Source of the DNA: an uncultured Bacteriovorax sp.
Lineage (GTDB): Bacteria; Bdellovibrionota; Bacteriovoracia; Bacteriovoracales; Bacteriovoracaceae
Direction of reading: 5' to 3'
Length of the DNA: 24,172 bases
NCBI GenBank assembly: GCA_946482295.1
Contig: CAMLRB010000024.1
Coordinates: 1-24,172 of the forward strand
Shown here: positions 1 to 8,609 of the stretch, in pieces
Position numbering within the stretch: the first letter of the stretch is position 1
Layout: each line of letters opens with the position of its first letter
Position numbers and translations under genes: made by a program
Notes under the pieces: model-generated
The model's database searches: none
What the model saw: only the letters and a program-made list of their open reading frames with translations
Told to the model about the DNA's origin: nothing

Positions 1-21
1 TATTTATTTCTGCATTATCAA

Positions 22-2202
22 TCATAGTTGCGATTGGGCCGTTTGTTTAATTCTAAGCGACTTCACAATATCGTTAGCAATGAAAATAGACTCTCCAAGA
101 ACAGCATCTTGTCTCAGGAGTTTTACCCATTCTTCTTTTCTTTGATCAAAATCTTTCGACCATTTTTTCACATCACCAGGACGAATGTTTTCGTGTGCCT
201 TAAGTGAGTCTTCAAAATTAGAAACGAGGATATTTTTATCTTCGTCTTCAAGTTTCAACTCATCGGCCATCTTCTTATTCATCGCCTCTTCATCCTGAAC
301 TTTTTTAAGGTTAAGCGAAGCGATTGTATCTTTCTTTTTCTTGTTTAAGTAATCAAGGTTCTTATTAATTCTAACAAAACGAGGGTTGCTCTTTAAACGC
401 TGAACGCTTTTTGCTTTCAAATCAGTAAGGTTATAAGAGAACTTGTTCCACTTCGAAAAAGGTTTTGCTGGAATTTGATCCCATGGAAGTGAGTATTCGA
501 GATCTTTTTCTCTGCTTTCAACATAACTGAACATATCAGGAAGAATGAGATCGGGAGTTACTCCTTTATATTGAGTTGAAGCACCAGTTACACGATAGAA
601 TTTTTGGATGGTAACTTTAAGAGCTCCCATTGTTGGTCCAAAAATTGAGAGAAGTGGACCACGATTAAGATCAAGAACAGCTTGAACTGTTCCTTTCCCG
701 TGAGAATAATCTCCACCGACAACGACTGCTCTACCATAGTCTTGCATAGCACCAGCTAAAATTTCTGAAGCCGAAGCAGAAAAACGGTTTGTTAAAACAA
801 CAAGTGGGCCATCATAAGAAATACTTGAATCATCATCTTCAAGAACTTCAATCTGACCTGTGTGGTTTTTAACTTGAACAATTGGTCCTTTTTCTAAGAA
901 CAGACCAGACATAAGACGAGCATCTTCAAGAGCTCCCCCGCCATTGTTGCGAAGATCGAGAATGATTGCATCAACTTTTGCTTTTTTAAGACGTTCAATT
1001 TCTTTTCTCACGTCATCAGTACAATTGATAACTGAGTTTTCAAAATCGCGATAGAACTTTGGAAGTTGAATATATCCAACTTTTGCATCCATATCTTTAT
1101 ATTGAAGGACTGACGATTTAGCAAAAGATGCTGCAACTTCGATTTCATCACGAACAATAGAAATGATTTTTCTACTACCATCAACTTTTTTAATTGTTAA
1201 ACGAACTTCAGTTCCTTTTTTTCCACGAATGTAGCGAACAGCATCGTCTACTTTCATATCTGTGAGATCAACTGATTCCTTATTCCCTTGAGCAACGGCT
1301 AAAATAATGTCGTCTGCTTCAAGTTCTTTACCTCTCCACGCTGGTCCACCTGGAACAATTTGAACAACTTTAATGAAAGAGCCATCTTCTTGAAGAACAG
1401 CTCCGATACCTTCAAGTTTTCCTGTGATATCGATATCAAAATCTTCTTTCTTTTTAGCCGGAAGATAAGCTGTATGCGGATCATAAACTGCTGCAATTGA
1501 ATTATAGAAACTTTCCAATTGATCATCTCGATCTTGTTTTGCAAGTCGCTCAAAAACAGTTTTAAATTTTTTAGAAACTGATTCGTGAGCTTTCGCGCGC
1601 ATTTCAGCATCTGTTAACTTTTTTACAGGAGCAGCTTTCTTTGCTTTTACTTTTGCATTTTTCTTAGTGGCCGGTTTTTCTCGTTGTTCATCAATCAGAG
1701 AAAGATATTTGTTCAACGTCGCCTGCTTGAAAAAGAGAGTCCAATTCTCTTTTAATTTGTTTTCATCTGCTGCCCAATCTCTCTTCTCTGGATCTGTTTC
1801 AATAGATTCATTTCCATTAAAGTCGAATTGTTTTTTGAAAATTTCAGCACGTAGAGTTTCAGCAACTTTCACTCTCTTCTTGAAAACGTCGGCACCCTTT
1901 TTAACAAGGTTGTAATCGCCGCTTACCATTTCATCATCCATTTGAAATTGAAAAGCTTCCAATTCTTTTACATCACCTTTCGTGAAAAATTGTTTCGAGC
2001 TATCAATTCTCTTGAGATATTGCTGAAAAGCTTTTTGAGAAACTTCATCACTAATTTTTAAACCGCGGTAGTGATATGTTTCGAGAGCGTTCTTTAAAAT
2101 ATTTCCGATTAATTTTTCGCGTCTTGGATCTTTATCGCTGGCCGTTTGGGCCTCGACAATTAAAGAGATCAAGAGGACTGGTACTAACCACAGACGTTTC
2201 AT
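22..2202 (-). CDS. prc: Tail-specific (carboxy-terminal processing) protease Prc/Tsp, family S41A
   Basis: Periplasmic serine protease that degrades or trims proteins from their C-termini; in other Gram-negatives it acts on envelope proteins and peptidoglycan hydrolases. The predicted protein is 726 aa (E. coli Prc is about 680). It has a signal peptide at residues 1-20, an N-terminal helical region, a PDZ domain at about 258-341, the LDLRNNGGG motif at about 415-423, the nucleophile Ser in FSASASE at about 477, and the general-base Lys in HGKGT at about 503. A C-terminal helical region follows. The Ser-Lys dyad is intact. The start was chosen at MKRLW because GGAG lies just upstream and a signal peptide follows; a further 9 upstream codons are open but would spoil the signal peptide. 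A Lys/Ala-rich stretch at about 175-196 looks like an inserted linker. The gene is transcribed alone, because a terminator separates it from the upstream gene. Confidence 0.93.
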   Translation of the reverse strand: MKRLWLVPVLLISLIVEAQTASDKDPRREKLIGNILKNALETYHYRGLKISDEVSQKAFQQYLKRIDSSKQFFTKGDVKELEAFQFQMDDEMVSGDYNLVKKGADVFKKRVKVAETLRAEIFKKQFDFNGNESIETDPEKRDWAADENKLKENWTLFFKQATLNKYLSLIDEQREKPATKKNAKVKAKKAAPVKKLTDAEMRAKAHESVSKKFKTVFERLAKQDRDDQLESFYNSIAAVYDPHTAYLPAKKKEDFDIDITGKLEGIGAVLQEDGSFIKVVQIVPGGPAWRGKELEADDIILAVAQGNKESVDLTDMKVDDAVRYIRGKKGTEVRLTIKKVDGSRKIISIVRDEIEVAASFAKSSVLQYKDMDAKVGYIQLPKFYRDFENSVINCTDDVRKEIERLKKAKVDAIILDLRNNGGGALEDARLMSGLFLEKGPIVQVKNHTGQIEVLEDDDSSISYDGPLVVLTNRFSASASEILAGAMQDYGRAVVVGGDYSHGKGTVQAVLDLNRGPLLSIFGPTMGALKVTIQKFYRVTGASTQYKGVTPDLILPDMFSYVESREKDLEYSLPWDQIPAKPFSKWNKFSYNLTDLKAKSVQRLKSNPRFVRINKNLDYLNKKKKDTIASLNLKKVQDEEAMNKKMADELKLEDEDKNILVSNFEDSLKAHENIRPGDVKKWSKDFDQRKEEWVKLLRQDAVLGESIFIANDIVKSLRIKQTAQSQL

Positions 2203-2244
2203 TTTTTCTCCAATAGGAACACAACGCAAAATTGCTATCCCACT

Positions 2245-2275
2245 ATCTTACCTCAGGTTAAACCAGAGGAGTCAA
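2245..2275 (-). promoter_or_regulatory. Candidate promoter for prc
   Basis: On the minus strand, TTGACT (2270-2275) could be a -35 and TAAGAT (2245-2250) a -10. The spacer is 19 nt, longer than ideal, and the -10 matches only 4 of 6. It lies just after the upstream terminator, where a prc promoter is needed. Weak evidence. Confidence 0.3.
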
Positions 2276-2278
2276 AAG

Positions 2279-2314
2279 AAAAAATTGCTTGTCGGCCTTA
2301 TGACCGACAAGCAA
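2279..2314 (-). terminator. Rho-independent terminator of the S41-like gene
   Basis: A perfect 11-bp inverted repeat (2285-2295 with 2304-2314, arm TTGCTTGTCGG) encloses an 8-nt loop. On the minus strand it is followed by six T residues (2279-2284). It lies 25 nt past the stop of the gene ending at 2339 and ends that transcript before prc. Confidence 0.88.
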
Positions 2315-2338
2315 GAAACAGTTGAGTAATTTGTAAGA

Positions 2339-4201
2339 CTATTGTTCTAGAACATCGATTACTTGAGCGGCTTTCTGTAACCATCCAAGATTATTTTTAG
2401 CAAGGTCAATCATCTTTGTGTTGTAAGGAATATCTGCAACCGTAGGTTTGTTTTCACTGCATAGTTGCTCAACACTATCCTCTCCAAAAACAGTTGTCTC
2501 GGCCGATTTTCCTGGTACACCAAACAGGTAGTTTGGAATCGTCGTACTTAACACTTTTAAACGGTCTTCCCATTGAGTGTTGAAGTCCTCAGTTGAAAGG
2601 TAACCGGCGCCAGTACCGTTAGTATGCGTACCAACAATGACTGCTCTACCAGAAGATTTAAGGAGGAAGGCCATTTTATCACAAGCGCTAATACAATCAG
2701 GAGTTACAAGGGCAACAATCTTATTGTTGAAACCACCTACTTTAGAATCTGTGTAAATCGCCCCGAAGTTCATCATCGGAGTATATTCTTTTCTATCAGC
2801 AAGTGTATTTTCAAAAATATTCGCAAATTGTTCAATGCTGATTCCGTAAGAGATATCTTCACCGATAATCTCTTGATAGTTACTCGCGTCTTGAATGCCT
2901 CTCATATATTGAGTCATTCTGTATCCTGCAGTTGGACCTGCATAAACTGTGTTTTCAGGAGCAAGTAAACTTAAAACCTGTGCAGGAAAGTTTCCATTAC
3001 CTCCACCGTTTACACGAAGATCAAGAATAAGTGGAACTTGCTCTTCTTTAATCTCCATGATGAATTTTCTAATGGCATCAATGAATGGCATTTGCGCGTT
3101 ACCGACTTTTACGTTCCTTGTATAGAATGTCATCAATTGCATAACAGCGTATGTTTTGCCTTTATTGATGTAATAACCTGTGCGAATGGCAGGAGATCCT
3201 CCATCATCTAACATCTCAGTTACGCCTCTAAGGTTTGCCTGAAGAAGTCTTGTCGAGTAACCCGAGAATGTAAGAGCGCTGTCATTCCATGTGTTGGAAG
3301 CTTTATCGAAAGTCAGGCCGATTGAAACCGAGTCCGATGGAATTTTGTATTTTTCAAAGTAAGTGATGGCGTCTAATCTTGGCATCGCACCTTTGATTGA
3401 GTTTGCAAAGATTGGCAATTTAAAAGTACCAGCGTTTTTAAACGTTATCTTCATATAGTTCTTTTTTTCATATTTAAAGTTACGAAGAGTAAGGGCCCGT
3501 ACAGCGTAGTTATCGATGAAGCCTTCTGACGATCCACCGATGTAAGCTTTATATTCATTTATTTTATCTTCAACTTTTACACCGTCGATTTCCAAAACTT
3601 CGTCACCAATTTTGATGGCCGACAAATCAGCACCTGAAATTTTTGAAACCATACCAATGAATCGATTTTCAATTGAACCAACAACAATTTTGCCATCAAT
3701 TCTGAAAAGGCGGAGACCATTATAGATACTTGGTCTTGGCATTTTTTCCTGGATACCAAAATGGGTGTCTTTGAATTTTGCTACAAGAATTTGCATTCTG
3801 TCGAGGAAGTCCAAATTGCTTTGTGCTTGAAGGAATGTGATCTTTTCTCTTAGTTCGGGATTTTTTCTTTCATCTGCTGTTGCAAGAATATCAACCACTG
3901 CGAGTTCTGCTAAACGGGCTTCTTCTTTCACTTTTTTGAAGTCGAGACCTACGCTTTTTGCTTTCAGTGGGAGAAGAGCATATTCAAGTTCAACTTGTTT
4001 TAAGAAATCATTGAGAATAAGAAGACGGTCTTCTTGATCAAGATAATTAAATTTTAAACCAGCAAAAACATCATTTACTTTATTTGCAGCGATTTTAGCT
4101 GTTACAGAAGATGTCGAGTGAACACCTGCTTGTGTCGTTGCCGGTGCCGTTAAAGCGATAAAAGAAAGAGTTGCAATGGCCATAAGTCCAGTCTTAAACA
4201 T
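2339..4201 (-). CDS. Secreted S41-family peptidase-like protein with a non-Prc active site
   Basis: A 620-aa exported protein of the S41 fold. It has a signal peptide (about 1-27), a DTHFG motif at 145-149 resembling the DGHT motif of tricorn/IRBP-type S41 proteins, a PDZ-like segment at about 175-235, and LDLRVNGGG at 393-401. The putative nucleophile is Ser505 in CISACD. Where Prc/CtpA proteins carry the catalytic Lys (GKG), this protein reads GTGAG (529-533, Thr at the Lys position). It is therefore not a Ser-Lys dyad enzyme; it is either tricorn-like (S41B) or inactive. Two ATGs are possible, and the inner one (4201) has GGAG six bases upstream, while the outer one (4207) abuts it. A minus-strand TATAAG at 4274-4279 is a possible -10. 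Substrate unknown. Confidence 0.82.
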   Translation of the reverse strand: MFKTGLMAIATLSFIALTAPATTQAGVHSTSSVTAKIAANKVNDVFAGLKFNYLDQEDRLLILNDFLKQVELEYALLPLKAKSVGLDFKKVKEEARLAELAVVDILATADERKNPELREKITFLQAQSNLDFLDRMQILVAKFKDTHFGIQEKMPRPSIYNGLRLFRIDGKIVVGSIENRFIGMVSKISGADLSAIKIGDEVLEIDGVKVEDKINEYKAYIGGSSEGFIDNYAVRALTLRNFKYEKKNYMKITFKNAGTFKLPIFANSIKGAMPRLDAITYFEKYKIPSDSVSIGLTFDKASNTWNDSALTFSGYSTRLLQANLRGVTEMLDDGGSPAIRTGYYINKGKTYAVMQLMTFYTRNVKVGNAQMPFIDAIRKFIMEIKEEQVPLILDLRVNGGGNGNFPAQVLSLLAPENTVYAGPTAGYRMTQYMRGIQDASNYQEIIGEDISYGISIEQFANIFENTLADRKEYTPMMNFGAIYTDSKVGGFNNKIVALVTPDCISACDKMAFLLKSSGRAVIVGTHTNGTGAGYLSTEDFNTQWEDRLKVLSTTIPNYLFGVPGKSAETTVFGEDSVEQLCSENKPTVADIPYNTKMIDLAKNNLGWLQKAAQVIDVLEQ

Positions 4202-4318
4202 GATCATCTCCTGATGGTGCTATGTCCTCTCAGTTTAGCTGTTTAAAAAATTTGAGGGTGAAACCGAGAAATTCTTATAGACTCATTTGGACTGTCTAAA
4301 ATTTAGGCATTTTTAAAC

Positions 4319-4347
4319 AAAAAAAAGGCCCGGATAAACCGGGCCTT
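4319..4347 (-). terminator. Rho-independent terminator of acnA
   Basis: A 9-bp inverted repeat (AAGGCCCGG at 4325-4333 with CCGGGCCTT at 4339-4347) has a 5-nt loop. On the minus strand it is followed by eight T residues (4319-4326, partly shared with the stem). It starts 15 nt after the acnA stop. Confidence 0.93.
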
Positions 4348-4361
4348 CTTGAAAGAAATCG

Positions 4362-7034
4362 CTATTTTAGGTTTCTTAAAACGTACTGTAGAATCCCACC
4401 ATTTTTGATGTAGTTTAGTTCATCTGCTGTGTCTACTCGGGACATAACTGTTGTCTTCGTTTCTGTGCCGTCTTTACGTTTGATGATCATGTCGTACTTC
4501 ATGTTAGTTTTGAAAGTCGTTCCATCCTGCGGGATAAGCGAGATTGTCTCACTACCATCCAGCTTCAATGTTTTACGGTCTACGCCGTTTTCGAATACCA
4601 TTGGCATAACACCCATACCGATCAGGTTAGAACGGTGAATACGCTCAAAAGACTCTGTTACAACCGCTTTTACACCTTGAAGGAATGTCCCTTTCGCGGC
4701 CCAGTCACGTGAAGATCCTGTTCCGTATTCTTTTCCACCGATGACGACAAGTGGAGTTTTTTCTCCGATGTACTTCATCGCTGCATCGTAGATCGACATT
4801 TTTGTTCCAGTTGGAACGTGAAGTGTATCTCCACCTTCAGCTCCACCAAGCATTTCGTTTTTAATACGAATGTTAGCGAATGTTCCTCTCATCATGATTT
4901 CGTGGTTACCACGACGTGATCCGTATGAGTTGAAGTCTTCTGATTTAACTCCTTTTTCTTGAAGGTAAAGCCCTGCTGGACTTGTTTTCTTGATCGATCC
5001 AGCTGGAGAGATGTGATCCGTTGTAATTGAGTCACCGAAAAGAGCTAGAACGCGAGCATTCTTCAATGCAAAGCCCATGTTCTCTGTTCCTTCATTGATG
5101 TTTTCAAAGAACGTTGGGTTTCTGATGTACGTTGAGTTTGGTTCCCATTCAAAGAAATCACCAGTTGATGTTTTGATTGCTTGCCAGTGCTTGTCACCTT
5201 CAAAAACATTTGAATAACGAGCTTTAAACATTGCTGAAGTAAGTTTTGAATTAAGCACTGAATTGATTTCATCATGAGTAGGCCAGATATCTTTAAGATA
5301 TACGGCTTCGCCGTTTGAACCTTTTCCAATTGGATCTTTCGTAATGTTGATGTTGATGTTTCCAGCAAGCGCGTAAGCAATAACTAGCGGAGGCGAAGCA
5401 AGGTAGTTTGCTTTTACGTCAGGATTGATACGACCTTCAAAGTTTCTGTTACCAGAAAGAACTGAAGTCACAACAAGGTTGTTGGCATTGATTGATTTAG
5501 AAATGTTTTCTGGAAGTGGTCCAGAGTTACCGATACAAGACATACAGCCGTATCCAGTAAGGTTGAATCCTAATTCATCAAGTGATTGTTGAAGTCCTGA
5601 TTCTACCAGGTAGTCTGTTACTACTTTAGATCCAGGAGAAAGAGCTGTTTTTACCCATGGCTGAGACTTGAGTCCAAGCGCTCTTGCTTTTTTGGCCACA
5701 AGACCAGCAGCAATCATGACTGATGGATTTGAAGTGTTTGTACAAGATGTGATTGTTGCGATGGCAACGGCACCATGCTTAAGTTTGAAATCTGCACCTT
5801 CAACAGAGAATTCGTTATTGAACGTGTCTGGATTAACTTTAAAGGCACCTGCAAGTTCTGAGTTGAATGCGTCTGCAGCTTTTGTTAACTCGATTCTGTC
5901 TTGTGGACGTTTAGGTCCTGAAAGCGAAGGAACAACTGTACCAAGATCAAGTTCAAGAGTTGATGTGAATACAGGATCAGCGTCCCCTGCGTTCAACCAA
6001 AGACCTTGCTCTTTTGCGTATGCTTCAACGAGTGCAACTTGTTCGTCTGAACGTCCTGTGAATTTTAAGTAGTCGATCGTTTTTTCATCTACTGGGAAGA
6101 ATCCACAAGTCGCTCCGTACTCAGGCGCCATGTTTGCAATTGTCGCTCTGTCTGCTAACGTCAGAACTTTTACACCAGATCCGTAGAACTCTACGAATTT
6201 TTCTACTACACCGTGCTTACGAAGCATTTGAGTCACTGTAAGAACGATATCTGTTGCAGTAATTCCTTCGTTTGGTTTTCCTGTTAATTTGAAACCTACA
6301 ACTTCTGGAACTGTCATTGTAACTGATTGTCCGAGCATCGCCGCTTCTGCTTCAATACCACCAACACCCCAACCAAGAACGGCAAGACCGTTAATCATTG
6401 TTGTGTGTGAATCTGTCCCAACACAAGTATCTGGGTAAGCAACCGTTTCGCCATTTTCTGTTTTTGTCCAAACACCTTGAGCTAGATATTCAAGGTTTAC
6501 TTGGTGACAGATACCTGTTCCTGGAGGAACTACGCGGAAGTTTTTGAAAGCTCCCTGACCCCATTTTAGAAATTTATAACGTTCGATGTTTCTTTCGTAT
6601 TCAACGTCAACGTTCTTTTCGAATGAATCTTTTTGTCCGAAGAAATCAACAGCTACTGAGTGATCGATAACAAGATCAACTGGAATAAGTGGGTTGATCT
6701 TTTTTGGATCGCCACCGATTTTTTTCATCGCTTCTCTCATAGCTGCAAGATCTACTACAGCTGGAACTCCAGTGAAGTCTTGCATAAGAACGCGAGCTGG
6801 ATAATAAGAAATTTCACGAGTTGATTTTTGAGTTTTTGCCCACTCATTTACGGCTTTTGCATCTTCAAACGTAACGTCTTTGCCGTTTTCGTGACGAAGG
6901 AGGTTTTCCATTAAAACTTTTAGTGACTTTGGAAGTTTATCGATGTCTGATAAACCTAAGTTCTTTGCTTCTTTTAAACTGTAATAAGCGTATTCCTTAT
7001 TACCCACTTTAAGTGATTTTTTTACTTTGCTCAT
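4362..7034 (-). CDS. acnA: Aconitate hydratase A (aconitase)
   Basis: Interconverts citrate and isocitrate via cis-aconitate in the TCA cycle; cytoplasmic [4Fe-4S] enzyme. The 890-aa length matches bacterial AcnA/IRP1-type aconitases (E. coli AcnA is 891 aa). The three cluster-ligand cysteines are visible: Cys431 in ITSCTNTSNP, and Cys497 and Cys500 in GYGCMSCIGNSGPL. The family's DSHTTMINGLAVLGWGVGG motif is at about 208-226, and the C-terminal swivel domain contains KEYGTGSSRDWAAKG. The start ATG has a strong AAGGGGG ribosome-binding site. The gene is monocistronic, with a terminator behind it and a divergent LysR-type regulator upstream that may control it. Confidence 0.98.
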   Translation of the reverse strand: MSKVKKSLKVGNKEYAYYSLKEAKNLGLSDIDKLPKSLKVLMENLLRHENGKDVTFEDAKAVNEWAKTQKSTREISYYPARVLMQDFTGVPAVVDLAAMREAMKKIGGDPKKINPLIPVDLVIDHSVAVDFFGQKDSFEKNVDVEYERNIERYKFLKWGQGAFKNFRVVPPGTGICHQVNLEYLAQGVWTKTENGETVAYPDTCVGTDSHTTMINGLAVLGWGVGGIEAEAAMLGQSVTMTVPEVVGFKLTGKPNEGITATDIVLTVTQMLRKHGVVEKFVEFYGSGVKVLTLADRATIANMAPEYGATCGFFPVDEKTIDYLKFTGRSDEQVALVEAYAKEQGLWLNAGDADPVFTSTLELDLGTVVPSLSGPKRPQDRIELTKAADAFNSELAGAFKVNPDTFNNEFSVEGADFKLKHGAVAIATITSCTNTSNPSVMIAAGLVAKKARALGLKSQPWVKTALSPGSKVVTDYLVESGLQQSLDELGFNLTGYGCMSCIGNSGPLPENISKSINANNLVVTSVLSGNRNFEGRINPDVKANYLASPPLVIAYALAGNININITKDPIGKGSNGEAVYLKDIWPTHDEINSVLNSKLTSAMFKARYSNVFEGDKHWQAIKTSTGDFFEWEPNSTYIRNPTFFENINEGTENMGFALKNARVLALFGDSITTDHISPAGSIKKTSPAGLYLQEKGVKSEDFNSYGSRRGNHEIMMRGTFANIRIKNEMLGGAEGGDTLHVPTGTKMSIYDAAMKYIGEKTPLVVIGGKEYGTGSSRDWAAKGTFLQGVKAVVTESFERIHRSNLIGMGVMPMVFENGVDRKTLKLDGSETISLIPQDGTTFKTNMKYDMIIKRKDGTETKTTVMSRVDTADELNYIKNGGILQYVLRNLK

Positions 7035-7063
7035 GATGCCCCCTTTAATATGAAAGTTAAGCG

Positions 7064-7069
7064 ATTATA
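7064..7069 (-). promoter_or_regulatory. Candidate -10 element of the acnA promoter
   Basis: A perfect TATAAT reads on the minus strand 29 nt upstream of the acnA start. No good -35 hexamer lies 16-18 nt upstream, so recognition may depend on an activator, or the match may be chance in an AT-rich gap. Confidence 0.45.
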
Positions 7070-7124
7070 ATCTCATTCATTTCTCAATGCTATTATCGGT
7101 GTGTCAGACCTAATAAAAAAATGA

Positions 7125-7142
7125 ATATTTTGAATAAAATAT
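7125..7142. promoter_or_regulatory. AT-rich perfect dyad in the acnA/lysR divergent gap (possible operator)
   Basis: ATATTTT-GAAT-AAAATAT is a perfect inverted repeat with 7-bp arms, ending 15 nt before the LysR-type gene. LysR-type proteins often bind such AT-rich dyads and repress their own genes. The base composition makes chance occurrence quite possible. Confidence 0.35.
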
Positions 7143-7157
7143 AGTAGTATAAGGAAT

Positions 7158-8024
7158 ATGTTGGATGGAATTGAAGCGCTTATGGCCCTGGAGAAATACG
7201 AGACGGTAAGTGAAGCCGCATTAAGATTGCGTCTTACTCAATCGGCCGTAAGTAAACGTATTCAGGCGTTACAAACACAACTAGGAACACAGTTAGTTGA
7301 ACCAGACGGAAGGAGGCTTAAACTAACTCCTCAGGCACTTGCCTTTCTGAATAAAGCTCGCCCTCTGATGGTTGAACTCAAGAATCTTTCTTTAAACCCA
7401 GATCCTCAAAAGATTAGTTCGCATTTCTCTCTAGCTCTTGCCGACTCCATAGCCGGATCGTTTGGTCCAAAACTTCTTCATGAGGCCATGAAATCTTTTA
7501 AACATCTGCATTTTGATCTGCACGTGCATCGCAGTCTCATGTTGCTTGAAAACGTCGCCCTGGGAAAATACCAGATGGGCATTTGTACTTTCAGTGATCA
7601 TAGAAAAGATCTCTCGGCCTTTCATCTCGTGGATGAACCGATGGCGATTGTGTATTCGGAACAAAAGCAGAGAGTTCCAAAAAATCTTCCTCTTATTACA
7701 ATCGAAGAAAACTCAGCGACCTGGAAAAGTATGGGCGCAGAGATGAAAAGAGAATATCCTCAATATTTTACGGTTGCTCCTATTCGAGTGGAATCGTTCA
7801 TGGCCGTTTATCAAATGGCCAGAATTGGTATTGGGAATGGACTTATTCCTCTTGGTCTCTGTAAAGAATTAAAACTAAAACCGAATCATTACAAAATTCT
7901 AAAAGTCTCCAGACCTATTTCACTCGTCACCCGCAAGACAATTGCTCAACTCGAAATCTTTACACCTTTCTACAATGAACTTAAGATGAGCTGTCTTAAA
8001 TATTTTGGTGACGATCTCCCATGA
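7158..8024 (+). CDS. LysR-family transcriptional regulator
   Basis: A 288-aa DNA-binding regulator. The N-terminal winged helix-turn-helix covers about residues 3-60 (SEAALRLRLTQSAVSKRIQAL is the recognition region, about 18-38), followed by a periplasmic-binding-protein-like effector domain (about 90-285). The layout somewhat resembles ArgP/IciA-type members, but I cannot assign a ligand. AAGGA precedes the ATG closely. The stop overlaps the ybaN-like start by ATGA, so the two are co-translated. It is divergent from acnA, the usual position of a LysR regulator next to its target; control of acnA is inference. Confidence 0.9.
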   Translation: MLDGIEALMALEKYETVSEAALRLRLTQSAVSKRIQALQTQLGTQLVEPDGRRLKLTPQALAFLNKARPLMVELKNLSLNPDPQKISSHFSLALADSIAGSFGPKLLHEAMKSFKHLHFDLHVHRSLMLLENVALGKYQMGICTFSDHRKDLSAFHLVDEPMAIVYSEQKQRVPKNLPLITIEENSATWKSMGAEMKREYPQYFTVAPIRVESFMAVYQMARIGIGNGLIPLGLCKELKLKPNHYKILKVSRPISLVTRKTIAQLEIFTPFYNELKMSCLKYFGDDLP

Positions 8025-8392
8025 AGAAACTTCTCTTTCTTGTTCTTGGCCATATCTTTCTCGCCCTAGGAGTTGCGGGCGCCTTTTTACCTGTTCTTCC
8101 GACAACACCTTTTCTTCTTCTGGCCGCATATTTTTACACTCACTCGTCTCCGCGACTCATGCATTGGTTGCGTGAACATAAAGTTTTCGGACCGCCGCTT
8201 AAAGATTGGCAGGAATCAGGGGCCATTAGCGTAAAAGCAAAAGTTATCGCCACAATCATGGTTGGGATAGTCATGGCCTGGAGAATCCCTACACTCTCTG
8301 TTCACATCGCTCTGAAAATTTTCGTAGAACTTATTTTAGCGGGAGTGCTTGTCTTTATTTGGACTCGACCTTCGCACAGGATTTCAAAATAA
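8021..8392 (+). CDS. ybaN: YbaN-like inner-membrane protein (DUF454)
   Basis: A 123-aa integral membrane protein. It closely follows the E. coli YbaN pattern as I recall it: a first hydrophobic helix, then GAFLPVLPTTPFLLLAAYFY at about 20-39, SSPR, the W-x(8)-FGPPLKDWQ segment, and two C-terminal hydrophobic helices (about 74-92 and 96-113). The function of the family is not established. It overlaps the LysR-type gene by 4 nt, and its last 38 nt overlap the 3' end of the small secreted-protein gene on the other strand. Confidence 0.85.
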   Translation: MKKLLFLVLGHIFLALGVAGAFLPVLPTTPFLLLAAYFYTHSSPRLMHWLREHKVFGPPLKDWQESGAISVKAKVIATIMVGIVMAWRIPTLSVHIALKIFVELILAGVLVFIWTRPSHRISK

Positions 8393-8609
8393 GTTTTTTC
8401 CCGGCCAATTCGATTTTTGCGAGCTTTTCATTTTTCAGTGAGTAAGACAAGCACTCATACATTTTTTCATCAGCAAAATGAACGCCTGCACTTTTATCAA
8501 AATAAACTTCATACATTTTTTTTTCATCATTCCAGACAAGCTTTTGAACTTTTAATTCAGAAGCGTGAACATGGGAAATAAGTATGAAGATTGAGAGAAT
8601 GGTTTTCAT
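8355..8609 (-). CDS. Small secreted protein of unknown function
   Basis: An 84-aa protein with a clear signal peptide (MKTILSIFILISHVHA, cleavage about residue 16). The mature part of about 68 aa is charged and has two cysteines (Cys52 and Cys78) that could form a disulfide. I do not recognise the family. Its ATG overlaps the stop of the protein-glutaminase-like gene (ATGA), so translation is probably coupled. Its 3' end runs 38 nt into ybaN on the opposite strand. The tight coupling suggests it serves the upstream enzyme, for example as an inhibitor or chaperone; that is speculation. Confidence 0.65.
   Translation of the reverse strand: MKTILSIFILISHVHASELKVQKLVWNDEKKMYEVYFDKSAGVHFADEKMYECLSYSLKNEKLAKIELAGKKLILKSCAKVESK

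Noticed and set aside
1299..1610. 103-codon open frame on the minus strand within prc
   Set aside because: Same-strand frame shadow of a well-supported gene; no ribosome-binding site or recognisable protein.
5668..6072. 134-codon open frame on the plus strand inside acnA
   Set aside because: Antisense shadow of acnA codons; no start signal and no protein-like features.
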